A DNA stretch of 64,000 nt from Glebionis coronaria (taxonomy: Eukaryota; Streptophyta; Magnoliopsida; Asterales; Asteraceae), in the NCBI GenBank assembly GCA_025667525.1, contig JANFOE010000578.1, positions 124,001 through 188,000 of the forward strand. The letters are read 5' to 3'. Of the stretch, positions 44,414-56,200 are shown one piece after another. Positions within the stretch are counted from its first letter, which is position 1; each line of letters begins with the position of its first letter. The notes beneath the pieces were generated by a model. That model was not told the DNA's origin, did not search any database, and was given only the letters and a program-made list of their open reading frames with translations. The translations under genes and the position numbers were made by a program.

Positions 44414-47385
44414 TGTAAAACCCGCATATAAATACCATGAACAGTACACTACATAAACACTATGAACCAACTAAAACATTGCATTTATGTCATGTACACG
44501 TGTCACGAACATTAAATTCAGAAACTACGTACATGTTAATGCACGATAATTATTAAGTACGTGATAATACACGATAATTATTAAGTATAATAATTATAAT
44601 GACGAACGTATGATCACGAACATTTATGGAAATGATAATAATTAGGTACAATAATTATACTACGATTATTAGAACACGATATATATACGTAGTATATGTA
44701 ACACGAACATTTAAACACGAACTAGAACAAATAATAAACATGAATGCACACGAGTATTGCTTAAACGTGAAAAAGGCACGGGTTTTTCCTCAGGCCTTGT
44801 GGTAGCCGCGGACAAGGGAACAATGGGTGGGGGGGGAGCCCAACTTTAATTTTAACTAAAAGGTAAAAAGAAAAAGAGTTCTCATAACATAAATTTTTAC
44901 AGAAAAATTAAAACACTAGCTCCCTTGAAGACCCCATAGCTGTGGCGCACACATCAAGACAAGGAGGATTCGTTTCTTATTTTGATCTTGGTTATTGTTC
45001 GAGTTCGTGTTCTTTTCAATCACGCAATGGGGGTAAAACATTAAACCTTGATCTTTAATTCTTTTATTTAATTATGTTTTTATGTTAGATCTTTAAAAAA
45101 AATTAAATAAAACATGTTATGAATTAAAATAAACATGGGAAAAGGTTCGTTTTGGTTTGTGGTTGGGTTCGGCAGGCAACCAAGAGTCTTACGACTCTTG
45201 GTGCCCTTGTTTAACCACAGCCGAGACCCCCTAAGGGGCTCGGTGTGGGTCTCGGTCCAACAGCAGGCAACATCGGCTTAAGCCGGTGGCTGTTTGGCTC
45301 GGGCAGTGGGAACAGCGAAGGCAGCAAGGGGAGACCACCGGCCTACGCCGGTGGGATCTTGGTTCTAGTAGTGGGTAGCCACGACGCGCAACAGCGGCAG
45401 CAGCCACCGTTGTTGGCAGCGAAGCCACCAGCCGCCACCGCAGCCGCGGCTGTGGGTGGTGGTTGGTGTCGGGTTTTTGGTTTTGTCTCGGGATTTTGGC
45501 TCGAGATTATTTACGATTTATTTTTTACAAGGATAATTTAATTAATTAACATGCTATAATAATTAATTTAATTTAATCATGGACTTAGGTTATATTATTT
45601 ATTAAATAATACATGTTTTAACCTAAGTATTTTGTTAATTATTTTAGACTATAGTATATTAATTAATTATTAAAACATGGACTTATAATTAATTAATAAT
45701 TCATGACTTAGGTTTATTGATTAAAATTAATAATACATGTTAACCTAAGTATTTTATTTAACCTAATTTAATTAAACCATGACTTAATTAAATTTGTATA
45801 GCCTATAGTTATTAATTAACCGTGATATATTATTAATTAATAAAACATGAACTATTATTATTAATTAATAATCAGTTATAACCTATAGTATTAATTAATA
45901 AACTATACTATTAATTACATGACTATGACTTTTAACCAGTGAACATTAACTCATATTATTAGCTTATTAATCCATCTTATTTCTAAATATGGAAACTTTC
46001 TATTTCAGGAAACTTACTATTTTTAGAAACTTTCTATTTTTAGAAACTTGTCTATTTTTGGAAACTTTCTGTTTTTGGAAACTTTTTATTTTTGGAAACA
46101 TTATATTTTTGGAAACTTTCGATTTTGGAAACCAGCTATTTTTATAAAGTTACTTATTATTACACAACAAGTATAATAATACAAGAATACAAGATAATAC
46201 ATAATCAGAATACATGAAATACATGATTAGTACAATATATCATTTAAAACAGTAAATAAGACAAGAACATATAAAACAAGCTAAGAACCTACAAGAACCA
46301 GTAACACACTCAGATATCAGACAACTTATACATGTCCCTTATTTATGTAGCATTAGTGAGGTCGGAGTAGGACTTTTCATCCATTCATCTTTCCTCGTTC
46401 ACTGGACATAAGGTACGGATAATCCGTCCTTTAGTATGGACATTCTCTTTCCTTATTAGGATTTCTCATTTGCAGCCAACTGTTTTCCCAAGTATATGTT
46501 TTATATGTTTCGATATGCTTATGCTTAGTTTTAAATGCCTAAGCCATATACATGCATGACCAGTGTCACCTAATTATTGAGGTACCATAACCATAACACT
46601 GGAGGCACCAGTGTTATAACTTTCCCACGGCGGAGTGATTGCTTGTGGCGTCCCTTTATAGTTTTGGCCTTATATTTATATTATCATGTGGGCGTATGGG
46701 TGCATCCTAGTTACATGTTTTATAGGATTTTCATGGTGAATGCGATGTCTGCCTTGCATCCTTCATAAGGATTTGATCCCTCCTACACAGACTAATTAAT
46801 TAGAGGCAATCATCTAATTGCATGATGAGGTCTCTCCTCCAAGTATTCATGCACGGTGGAACCTCATGACCTATATGGGCTATTGGTTAATTAATACAAC
46901 TTTTTCATATAAAAACATAAGTCTTTTCAAACTATAAAACCAGTTTTATGAACATGTTCCAGGTTATCTAGGACTTATACATTTCCGCTGCTATTAATCT
47001 TATCATGCTTATGTCATTTCATGCTATGCTTGTATATTCGTTCACTGGGCGTTATGCTCAGCCGTTTTCCTTTCATGTTCCCAAACGGCAGGCACTCAGG
47101 GACGCAAGTAGGACTTGAGAGTACGTGCATACGGATGGAAGCTATCTTGTCTTCCTTACTTTATGCATTTCTATACATTACGCTACTTCATTTCTTATGG
47201 ACATTGTTTAGTCCTTTCATTTCAGTACTTATATTCGTGTGTGTGAGCTTATGTTGGATTACCGATGTTTGTTTCCGGTATTTCCTTTTATGGTCATTTA
47301 ATGTTTTTGGACATTTATCTTGCATGATTTGATAACACACCATAATTATCTTGTGATATTCCATTTATCAAAATGAGGTGTTACA
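44414..47385 (+). repeat. Element B 3' LTR
   Basis: The LTR is 2972 bp, TGTAAAACCC...GGTGTTACA, followed by the duplication gaaac. The tttttggaaac array (about 45990-46150) is longer than in the 5' LTR. Confidence 0.88.
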
Positions 47386-47390
47386 GAAAC

Positions 47391-47436
47391 AAAATAAGTA
47401 AATTATATTTTGTTTTATTTATGAATCCCTGCATCA
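47391..47436 (-). repeat. Element A: 5' LTR, remaining end
   Basis: On the minus strand the LTR starts TGATGCAGGGATTCAT. It matches the 8022-8059 remnant at the other end of A with about four differences, which identifies both as the same LTR terminus. Confidence 0.65.
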
Positions 47437-48063
47437 TTATGAATGTGTTATTATATGATCTTGTTTGAAATGCTTCCGCTATTACGTGTTTTGATCTGTA
47501 TGCTTATGTTTTATAATTGTTATGAGATACGTAAACGAAATTGTGAACACACAATTACCATTGTTATGATTTCTAAATGCATGTGTTAGAAATTAGGGTT
47601 TCTAAGTGTAACAACTAGTTTGCACTCTGCTCATGTCTTCCCTCATCTTCATTCTCAGGTTACACTCTCCACGAATGTAACTATATATCTCATTATTTTT
47701 TCTACTTTAAAACTACTTTGTGTTCGTCTAATTCTACTCCTTGTAGGGTGTGCGCCGTAATACTGCCTTACTGACTGAAATCGCAACTTATTTTTTGTTT
47801 TTTATTTCACAAATCTACAAGTTTATAGAAATGCTAGGTTCTAGTAGATGTGAGTTCTTTTTTCTGTAACTGATTATTACTATTTTTAATCGTAGTTTAG
47901 AGGGAATTCTGTACGAAATTCGAGAATTTCTTATTTTCACTTTTTTGTCGTGTATGTAAATATTTCGAGTTATATGAATTACAATATTGGTTTGCTCGAC
48001 TGTTTCAGCTTTGGTGTGGTATGCTGTTGTTACTTGTATAATATGCTTTTTTCTATATTACAG
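47437..48063. other. Flanking, probably host intron-like DNA
   Basis: AT-rich and without retrotransposon signatures. No exon is recognised. Because the SR45-like exons follow, it may be upstream intron sequence of that gene copy. Confidence 0.4.
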
Positions 48064-48491
48064 GCATATTTTGTGAAGTTGTTTAATGTGGTAAGATTCA
48101 CGTTATACTTTTTCTTGGTATGGACAAACCAGTTGCTTACATATTTCCTCGATCCTTGAAATGTACTAACGAGTTTTTTTGTTTTTTTTATTTTCAGGTT
48201 AACCTTCGAGGATCTGGATATGTTGAGTTCAAGGCACTTGCTAATGCTGAAAAGGCTCTCAATTGCACATGGACATAGAGATCATTTACCATTCTTAAGC
48301 TCATGCTTATTGTGGTAATGCTGCAGGCCAGATCGATTGATGGGAGGGTTGTGCTGGCTAAGATTGCCTTACCTGCGAGGAAGAGGGTTTCACCACCTCC
48401 CAAACCATTGGCCAGCCACTGGTCAAGGAGAGATGTGGCTAGAAATGATAATGAAGAGGCTGATGTTGAAAAAGATAGACAAGGCGTGTAA
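48064..48491 (+). pseudogene. SR45: SR45-like splicing factor gene fragment (decayed)
   Basis: SR45 is a plant SR-type splicing regulator with one RNA-recognition motif. Exon-like pieces are visible: 48064-48090 (matches the GNFGEVV.V part with small deletions), about 48118-48132 (G-MDKPV), 48198-48278 after a good tttttcag acceptor and a tactaac branch site (VNLRGSGYVEFKALANAEKAL), and 48327-48491 after gctgcag (SIDGRVVLAKIALPARKRVSPPPKP, then an acidic tail). The RNP1-like GYVEF and the VSPPPKP linker are diagnostic. Frameshifts at the end of the third piece and an early TAA at 48489 break it. Introns are retained, so it is a duplicated, not processed, copy. 5' exons and the RS domain are not seen. 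Confidence 0.7.
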
Positions 48492-49176
48492 CAGCTGGTA
48501 TGTGCTAGATTCAGTATTCTTTTTTTATCAAATGGGTGTTTAAATTTATGTCTGAAATCGCTTGTTTATTTGGAAATCTTTTTTACTTGTGTTTTTATGA
48601 AAGTTACAATAATAATCATATACTCGTGGGACAAAGGTGAAGTTAATTTTGTTAGAAATTTGGTGGATCAATAATCTGATAGTCGTGTCATACACTTTCA
48701 GATCAAAATATTTCGATAGTTCTATCGAAATCTCCAATCGGATAATGTTAATGTAGTTATGAACAGAGCCAGAGAAAGAATCAGGATATGACCAGCTGTT
48801 TTCTTTTGTAACTGCTTAGCAGTTATTTCACAACCAAATCAAATAAGAAAAACGGGCTGAAAACCGTGAAATGCGTCATGTGTGTGTTCATATACATTAT
48901 ACATGTACAGTTGTACAGACATAAATCAGGTATTACCTACCAAAACGACGATAGATACATAAAAACCTTATTTTCTTGCTTTAGGTTGAAAGGGAACATA
49001 GACCCATTCGGTTGTACACAAAACATAGACCCATTCAATAGACATACGATCAGCATGTACACAAAACATTATTTACGTTGAGGGTATATGCATAAAGCGA
49101 ATTTGCTACATAGTATGTTCAAATCTTAAAAACAAATATACGATGGCAAAAATTATGAACTCAACCTTGATCAATA
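48492..49176. other. Intergenic, nothing firm seen
   Basis: AT-rich; no repeat or gene recognised. 49000-49050 has a short direct repeat of acatagacccattc. It lies between two converging units, so it may include 3' untranslated sequence of the minus-strand gene. Confidence 0.4.
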
Positions 49177-49590
49177 TCACATGGTGAGCTGAAGAACACG
49201 TTTTTTACGAGAACCTCCTTTGATCTTGATCATATTACCCCACATCTTAGCGCAGCGACGCACCATTTTCTTAAGACTCGCCCCGTCATGTCCCTTTTCG
49301 TGTTTCACCACCAACTGATGTTGAGCTTGCTTGTCTTCCTCAGTGAAATGTTCGCCAAGAGAGCTTCTCGATTCTTCTTCTTCTTCCTCTTCTTTTTCAC
49401 GGAAGAATTCTATGAACTGGTTCTTTAGCTTCTCCTCTTCGATTTCTTGTTCTACTTTTTTATCTTCCTCGTCTTTTAAAGGCAAAGCACTCACTTTTTC
49501 TCCAAAGAGTGCCCTAGATTGTGCTCTTCGGGTTCTTCTAGACTTGCTAATGTCATAATGTGGCTTGTTTGGATTGGATTCATTTCCCAT
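49177..49590 (-). CDS. Small charged plant protein, uncharacterised, probably intact
   Basis: An open frame of 137 residues from the ATG at 49590 (an in-frame ATG at 49635 would add 15). I prefer 49590 because its context cacaaaATGG fits plant start sites and a TATA-like tatatctaatatat lies about 60 bases upstream. The protein starts MGN, a possible N-myristoylation signal. It then has a basic SRRTRRAQSR patch, a Glu/Lys-rich helix-forming middle (EIEEEKLKNQFIEFFREKEEEE), HFTEEDKQAQHQLVVKHEKG, and a basic C-end (KKMVRRCAKMWGNMIKIKGGSRKK) ending LTM. It resembles small uncharacterised plant proteins with a ..TEEEK...VVKxEKG...LTM pattern; the function is not known to me. It is the only clear host gene in the window. 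Confidence 0.65.
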   Translation of the reverse strand: MGNESNPNKPHYDISKSRRTRRAQSRALFGEKVSALPLKDEEDKKVEQEIEEEKLKNQFIEFFREKEEEEEEESRSSLGEHFTEEDKQAQHQLVVKHEKGHDGASLKKMVRRCAKMWGNMIKIKGGSRKKRVLQLTM

Positions 49591-50644
49591 TTTGTGCTTG
49601 AAAGCTTCGTTCAAGTAAAGCTCATAGTTTATCAAGGGAAGATATATTAGATATATACCAAAGAATTATCAAAAAAGGGTTATCAAGCAGGATGCTTAGT
49701 AATGAATTAATGCTTTATTGTGGTCATAACACATTTGGTTGGTAGACAATTTTGTCAAGTCATTTTAAGTGGTAAGATGTCTTATTTCGAAACAGTGAAT
49801 GTTAATTATTTACCTAACAAATTTAGTTGGAAGGAAAATTAAAAGTGTCACGAAAATTGATAGATTAACCCCTATTGGATGCTATTATTTACACATGCAT
49901 TTAGTGTATCAAGGTGAAGTGTCAATATGTGTGTGCACGCACGATATTGTAAATTTGTGATGTATGAAAAAAAGATGTTAAAAAGTTTTGTTTGTATACA
50001 AAGTCATACCAAAGAATGTTTCCCCCAACAATATAGAAACCATATTCAAAATTTGGCTTGTAAATGATATATAATGATATTACGGTGTTACTCAAAATGG
50101 GAAAAACAGGTTTTCAATTTTTAGTTAAGTTCTTTTAACTTAAGACTGATTAATGCAACCACAAAGGTGAAATCAGCCATGCTAATTTTGTTGGAATTTA
50201 TAAAAACGCAGCAAAATATAAAAATCATGTATAAACAAGTAATTAACATAAACGATAAAGAATCATGTACATTTTAGTAATAAATCACCTTTGTCGAACA
50301 ATCAAATAACCGAAAACTCAATAAAAATTAAACAATAATCTCTATAAGTATACGGACACAATACGTTTAATAAGCAATAAGTATACTAGTACGTGTGTGT
50401 TAAACCACCAATAAACCAAACCACTTGAATCAATCAACTAAAAAAACCATTGTTTCTTTCTTCTTGGTCAAACCACTCGACCAAATCGAAACCCTAATTT
50501 AGGTGTTCGACCGATCAATTAAAGGGAGAGAAGATAAAAGATTTAGGGATAATACTTATAAATAATGAGGACTATAAGACCTCCTTATATAGCCCCACAC
50601 CTTAACTATTTAAGGTATTAGTTTCACCTCCTTAAGGAGGTGGG
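49591..50644. other. Upstream region of the 49590 gene and unassigned AT-rich DNA
   Basis: The promoter of the minus-strand gene lies next to 49640-49665. From about 50190 the sequence (tgttggaatttataaaaacgc, a TATA at 50585-50592, CACCTCC/GGAGGTG palindrome at 50625-50642, ACCTTAA/TTAAGGT at 50599-50616) looks like an LTR fragment, but no target duplication or partner was found. Confidence 0.4.
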
Positions 50645-52280
50645 TGATTGTAGTATTTTAACATACTTTTAAGAAAAAACGTATAAACGGCAAGCATTAA
50701 GTATCACTTTTAGAAAAAACACAAATGCTCGACAAAGTGAGTTGGTTCTCGAGGAGGGTTTGTTATGTGTGCCAATATTATAAAAACGTAATTTGGATTA
50801 GTATCATTTTTGGGTGTTGAAAAGAGAGAAAGATAAAAGACGAGTTACGCTAAAATTAAAATACGACGTAAAAACGTAAAACGAGACATAAAAAATGAAA
50901 TTTGACTAAAAAATAATAATAATTACAAATAAATCCTAAATAATATAATAAAAATTCAACAAAACTTCTTGAAAACCTTTTATTTAATTATTATTAAATT
51001 TTAAAGTCTAATTAAAGACCTAAAATTCAAAATAACCAAGAAAAATACAAACAAAGATTTTATCAAATGTAAACCTCACTTATATTATTCTAAGTCTAAA
51101 AAGTATTTTTCCAAAAAATAAAAACAATTTTTACTATTTTTAAAGCAATTAACATAAACAGATTTTAGAAAAATGATAAAAAATAAATGAATAAAGCAAA
51201 AAATGTGAATCCAATTTAAAAAAATCCTAAAAGTCTAACACAGTAACACTATATGGGAAAAATAAAAGAAACAAGAAATTTAAAAGAAATAAGCTAAAAA
51301 CACTGAAATAAGCTACGACTTATACTATAAGCTAGGAACTAAAGAGAGTATAAAGGCCCAAAGTACCAAGACCTTTACAAGAAAAAGGCCCTGGTACAAT
51401 GGTAACTCCTTCTAGCCCTGTACGATAGATGGAAGGATCGAGCCATGCCAGATGCACCTTTTTGCAATTATTTTTATTATTTTTTTCTTGGAGCAAAGGC
51501 ACCCCCAATAGCTCTCTCTTATTGGAGAGTCAAAATTAAGCTAAAGCAAGTAGTATGAAAGCCCTAATAAGCACTTATATCACACAGACATAACACAAAA
51601 GCAACAGACTGCTTATCACCTATGTCAGATATCATGTATAAGGGCTAGTTTCTTTATTCGATATCTGACAAAACTTAAAAATGCCAATCTCAGACACATG
51701 CACAAACTAAGCTTTTTTTTTGAATTTCAAATCATGCAATAAGCCAAAATAATCCACCAAACTTATGAATAAGCACAAGCAAACCTATATTAACCTAGTT
51801 ACTAACAAATTAACAAGTTTCACACTCTAATTCATGAAATTACACTCAAAAATCCTATATGTTATACTATGGCAATTTATGAACACAACTTTGCAAAACT
51901 TAACTACACTAGCAAACTGATAAAACAACCTTTTAAAGAAACTAAACTAACCAAGTTAAAGTTGTGCAAGTTTAGAAGTAGGATTAGTTGTTACCCTAGG
52001 AGCCTATGAACAGCTACACCAAACACCCCTTTACTTTATGATTTTAAAAATTAACAAAGGATTTTCTAACTAAATGGTGAAAAAGGTTTGTAAATCAATT
52101 AGACCAACTAAAATCATTATTAAACATCTAAACATAATACTCCAAGCACTCATAGTAAAAATCTCAAAGACACCTAAATAAACAGTTTGTAGTTAGTAGG
52201 TTTAGATAGTTATCACTTTTGGTCTTGTTCAGACCAAAGACACACCAAAAGAACTAGCTTTTTTGCTTGAGAGAAGGCTT
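50645..52280 (-). repeat. E-family LTR fragment G (solo or truncated)
   Basis: In reverse, 50645-52100 follows the last ~1.6 kb of the E LTR block by block: TGATTGTAGT matches the terminus TGATAGTCGT; cgtataaacggcaagcatta, gttctcgagg and cgagttacg...acgacgtaaaaacgt are shared. The part matching the start of the E LTR is not recognised. No primer site lies beyond 50645, so it is not a 5' LTR with its internal region. The right limit is uncertain. Confidence 0.55.
51380..51463 (+). ncRNA. tRNA-like Pol III unit within G
   Basis: A box TGGTACAATGG (51392-51402) and B box GATCGAGCC (51436-51444) are 44 bp apart, with T5 at about 51459. No full cloverleaf is apparent; a tRNA-derived SINE head is one explanation. 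Confidence 0.4.
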
Positions 52281-52379
52281 ATGAGTGGGTTTATGCAAGT
52301 GAGAATGAAAGAGTATAAAGGATGGACTACAACAGTCCAACACTTAGACTATAACAATCTAGGTGTAGAAGTATGATAA

Positions 52380-52657
52380 TATGTGATCCTATCAAGAGGG
52401 TTGTTGTTTTTTAGAGAGAGAAACTAGAGAGAGAAAGATAAGAGAAATGTGTGTTTATTATCAAAATAAGTGAACAACCAACACCCTCTCCATAAGAGGA
52501 GAGGGCATATATACCCAAGTTCTTAGTAGACTTGGGCCTTCTAACCCATGGACAGGCCCATGGGCTAGGTTGATAATGTAAATGTATTAACTTTCTAACT
52601 ACGAGCTTACAATGTTTAATAATATAATTGGAGTGACCGATACTTCTAATATACGTT
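52380..52657 (-). repeat. Copia-like LTR fragment Y
   Basis: On the minus strand it has the same plan as the family-X LTR: TATATATG (52506-52513), hairpin CCCTCTCC/GGAGAGGG (52484-52505), gtgttggttg, then CT-rich tctctctctag. The sequence otherwise differs, so it is a related family. The ends are not defined; F starts at 52658. Confidence 0.5.
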
Positions 52658-54949
52658 TAATAACTGGTTTTTTTGCCAAGTATGAAAATTTGTTCGTCTC
52701 GATTCAATTCGAATTGATTTCCGGTTAAAAGTGTGACTCAGTCGTTCTTGGTGAATAAAAAGAAAATGTTGTTGATTATCTATAACTACTTAAAAGGTAA
52801 ATGCGAAAATAATAAAAATAAGCTAAAGACGAATGACAATAATAAAGAAACGTAAAACAAGACGAATATTAAAAACTAAAAATTAAAACGATATTAAAAC
52901 GAATATTAAAACAAATATTTAAAGAAACAATTAATAAGAGTAAAAGCGAAAATAATAAAAATAAAAATAAACTTTTCGAATTGAAAATAAAACTTACTTA
53001 AATAAAAATGAAAGCAATTGAATTATAAAACTATTTTAAAAGAAACGAAACGAATAATAAAAACGTAAATTTAAACAAAACAATTAATAAAAATAAATCT
53101 AAAAGAAGAAATTAACTATCGACTCGAAAATAAAGTTTACTAAATGAAAAAGGAGAAAATAAAACTAAAATGGTACTTAAAAGCTAAACGAGGCAAAACC
53201 TAAAGCGGGTACTAAATAAAAGATAAAACTTGAACTTTACGAAAAAAATTTAATTTTAAAAATAGACGAAAAATTTAACTAAAAATATGTAACTAACAAA
53301 ATTAAAATCGGAACAACTTTCAGATAAAACTAGACAATTACGAAACAATATTAACAAATAAGCAAGCAGAGAGGCTAGCTGCTGGAAGCAGCCAGGCTAG
53401 CTGCTGAAAATGGCGCCAAACGAACCAAGCTATCAAGCACCTAGACATGTCAATTTCATGAAAAATGGTTTCTTAGCCAAAAAAAAAAAATCGCAATAAG
53501 TGAACAGTGGTTTTCGGAGGTTTGCAATTCTTCGGAAAAACTTGATTTTCAGAAGAAAAAAAAAGCTATTTCGTAAAAGTTGCATTTTCAGAAAAATTGA
53601 TTTTCGGAATTAAGACTTTTTCAGAAAAAGTGGATTTTCGGAATAATGAACTTTTCATAGAAATCTTCGGAAAAATATTTTTTCAGAAAAATCTTCGGAA
53701 TAATATTTTTTTCGGAAAAATGACTTTTCAGAATAATATGTTTTCAGAGAAATGACAATTTCAGAGAAAAGGAAATTCAGAGAAATGACATATTTCAGAA
53801 TAATTTACCCTAATCCAAAAACATGAAAAATAAAGATACAGTAATCTAAAAGTCAGAAAATAAGCCACGAATAAGCTAAAATCAAATAAACAAATAACCA
53901 AAACTTAATCTAAAACAATTTTAAGATAAACTAATTCAACCACAAATCAAAAACTTGAAAAATACTAATAAATCTAAAAATTAAAAATCAACTTTTTATA
54001 AAATAAACTAATAAGCACTTATCTAAAAACTTAACCAAATTGATTTTTAGAAAAAGCTAATAAGCCAAAGTTTAAAAACTTTTAAAAACACTAAATAATA
54101 AAAATATTTAAAAACAACTTTTTATAAAAATTAACTAATAAGCACTTAATTAAAAATAAGAAAATTAACACAATAAGCACTAAAACACTATAAGCTATAA
54201 AAATCAAACACATAAAAACCAATAAGCACAATCAATCAAAAGCATCAATAAATCAATAAACATCAAGATTAAGCAACTACAAGATCATCTAAATCAACAC
54301 AAGATTAATAATAAAGAAAGGAAGAATGAGAATAATTAATTAAAAAGCTTGATTAAGAAAAAGATTAAGATTCAAAATACAAGATTAATGAAAAAGCTTG
54401 AAAATATTAAGAAAAGCTAGAGAGAGAAAATATTAATCTACTCCTAATCTTAAAACTAATCTACTCCTAATTTTCTAACCACCTCCTAATGACACATTAG
54501 GAGGAAATTTATAGGAGGAGTAAATTGTTGGTGCTTTCTTTCTTCTTTCTTCTTGTCTCGACTCGATTTAAATTCTTTGTCTTTCTCGACGTCGTCTCGG
54601 GATTTGTCGATATAATTTGAACTCGTCTTATAATTTTCTTCTTTAATTAGACTTGGTTCTTCGACTTCATTAAACTTCCGTCTTTAGACTTTTTCTTCGA
54701 TAAATCTTCAGAATAGGCCTTAGACTTTCGTTTTTTTGCACTCTTAATCTTTTGACTTCGTCTTTTCTCGTTTTCTTTGATAAAAGCCCGTGAAAGCCCG
54801 TGTTTTCTTCCTTTTTCATCTTTTGGTCCTAAAACACAATAAAAACACAAACCACGTATAATTCTGACATTTACGACATAAAATACACGTTTTGGCTTGG
54901 TTATTATTATAATTAAGTGGTAAAAGGATGAGTGTTTTCACACCTATCA
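52658..54949 (-). repeat. Element F 3' LTR (D family)
   Basis: The LTR is 2292 bp. In the same register as D it has the terminus taataactgg, gttcg-tctcg, cgaattgat..cggtt, and at the other end aaagcccgtgaaagcccgtgttttcttcc and taagtggtaaaagg. It begins TGATAGGTG on the minus strand and ends ATTA. A hairpin CCTCCTAATG/CATTAGGAGG follows TATAAA. The middle (53510-53800) holds a degenerate ttcggaaaaa/ttcagaataa array where D has its GATCG block. Confidence 0.75.
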
Positions 54950-55832
54950 AATCCCCTACACTTGACCATTGCAATGCCCTCATGCAATGCATTAGTTACA
55001 AAGCAAGTTTTACATTTTTCATCATAATCAATCCACCTTGGCCTTTATTAAAGAGATTATAAAATATTCAAAGGAAGAAAACAAGTAAAAAGATCAAAAA
55101 CTTGCCTTAGGGTTTTGGAATGTCATGAATGATTATCACCCTCAAGTTTCACGTTCCCCATACCAAGCTTAAAAACGAGATCATTGTTATTATAAGTTAG
55201 CAAACTAACACAAATTCATGTGGCCTAATTATTCACTTAGACTCCCTTATTCCTAGGTGTATCTCTTATATTTTATTATTGTCTTGAATGATCACGAGGA
55301 TGCATTGTTGACTTATTTCGATAGTTATTTAGGCTGAAAATAAAGTAGGATGATTTAATCAATAGTTAGCTAAAGGACAAAATCTTTTAAAATGCTTCTC
55401 GGGACCTCATAAAGTTCATATCTTGGCATAACTCGCTTCACGATTTGAGACCTTTCTTGGACCGATATTTAGCAGTGACTTAATACTTCAAATCTTGAGA
55501 GACGTTCATGAAATAATGGTCTTCTCTTCATAATAGGAATTTCTTCACTTGAAGTTTTGAGAGATTCTTCATATTTGGACCACGACTTCTTCATTTTTAT
55601 CCAATCTTTATTTTGGACTTTGATATACAACGATCCGCCTCCTTTTAGGACTTGGATCTATTTATCCTCATACCTTGTTAGGGCCTTTTTGGATAGACTT
55701 CTCCATGATCTTTAGGGGAGTATTTGCTTTTTGTCGTGTGTCTCGATCCTTCATATTGATTTTTGATAAATGATTCTTCACATCACCTGGGATCTTAAGC
55801 AATAAAATGTAGCCCTCATGCCTTGTTAGGGC
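54950..55832 (-). mobile_element. Element F internal 3' region, interrupted by X2
   Basis: The purine tract (+ strand aatcccctacactt) is followed by the Athila-type 3' non-coding sequence also seen in D (24633-25234 then 32310-32620), here uninterrupted at the site where E sits in D. It ends at ccttgttagggc, where the X2 LTR begins; the rest of F should lie beyond the window. Confidence 0.75.
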
Positions 55833-56200
55833 TGTTATTCCCATTCAATCCATAACACAAGATTTAGAAGAGATATTTAGAGAGAGAAAGAGAAGAAAAG
55901 TAGAGAGAGAAACAAGAGAGAATTTGGAAGGTTTATGTTTACTAGAGAGAGAAAGTAAAATGAACCAACACCCTCTTCCACACATGGAAGAGGGTATATA
56001 TACCCTTGGCTTTTGGGCCGTGGGTTTAAGAGACATGGGCCGGGCGTGGCTTTGTTTTGGGCTTACGCCCCTAACTTATACAATATTAGCTTAAAGTCCA
56101 AGCCCGGTTTTCCCGACTAACCTATTACAATACAAGACCTTTTAACGACTAAGATGACCTATTACATTCTTGTTCTACTATATAAAATATAGGGCTAACA
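55833..56200 (-). repeat. X2 terminal 3' LTR
   Basis: The LTR is 368 bp, TGTTAGCCC...GGGAATAACA, with the polypurine tract at 56201-56210. The TATA-adjacent stem is ACCCTCTTCC/GGAAGAGGGT (55970-55995), with the loop altered relative to X1. Confidence 0.85.

Larger units (their letters stand above)
9116..47385 (+). mobile_element. Element B: Ty3/gypsy Tekay-type chromovirus, split by C
   Basis: A complete but inactive element. The LTRs are 9116-11970 and 44414-47385, the duplication gaaac lies at 9111-9115 and 47386-47390, the primer site is at 11975 and the purine tract at 44401. Removing element C leaves about 11.4 kb, a normal size for the type. The order is gag, protease, RT, RNase H, integrase, chromodomain-like tail. 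The frames contain several stops and frameshifts. It lies inside the 5' LTR of element A. Confidence 0.9.
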
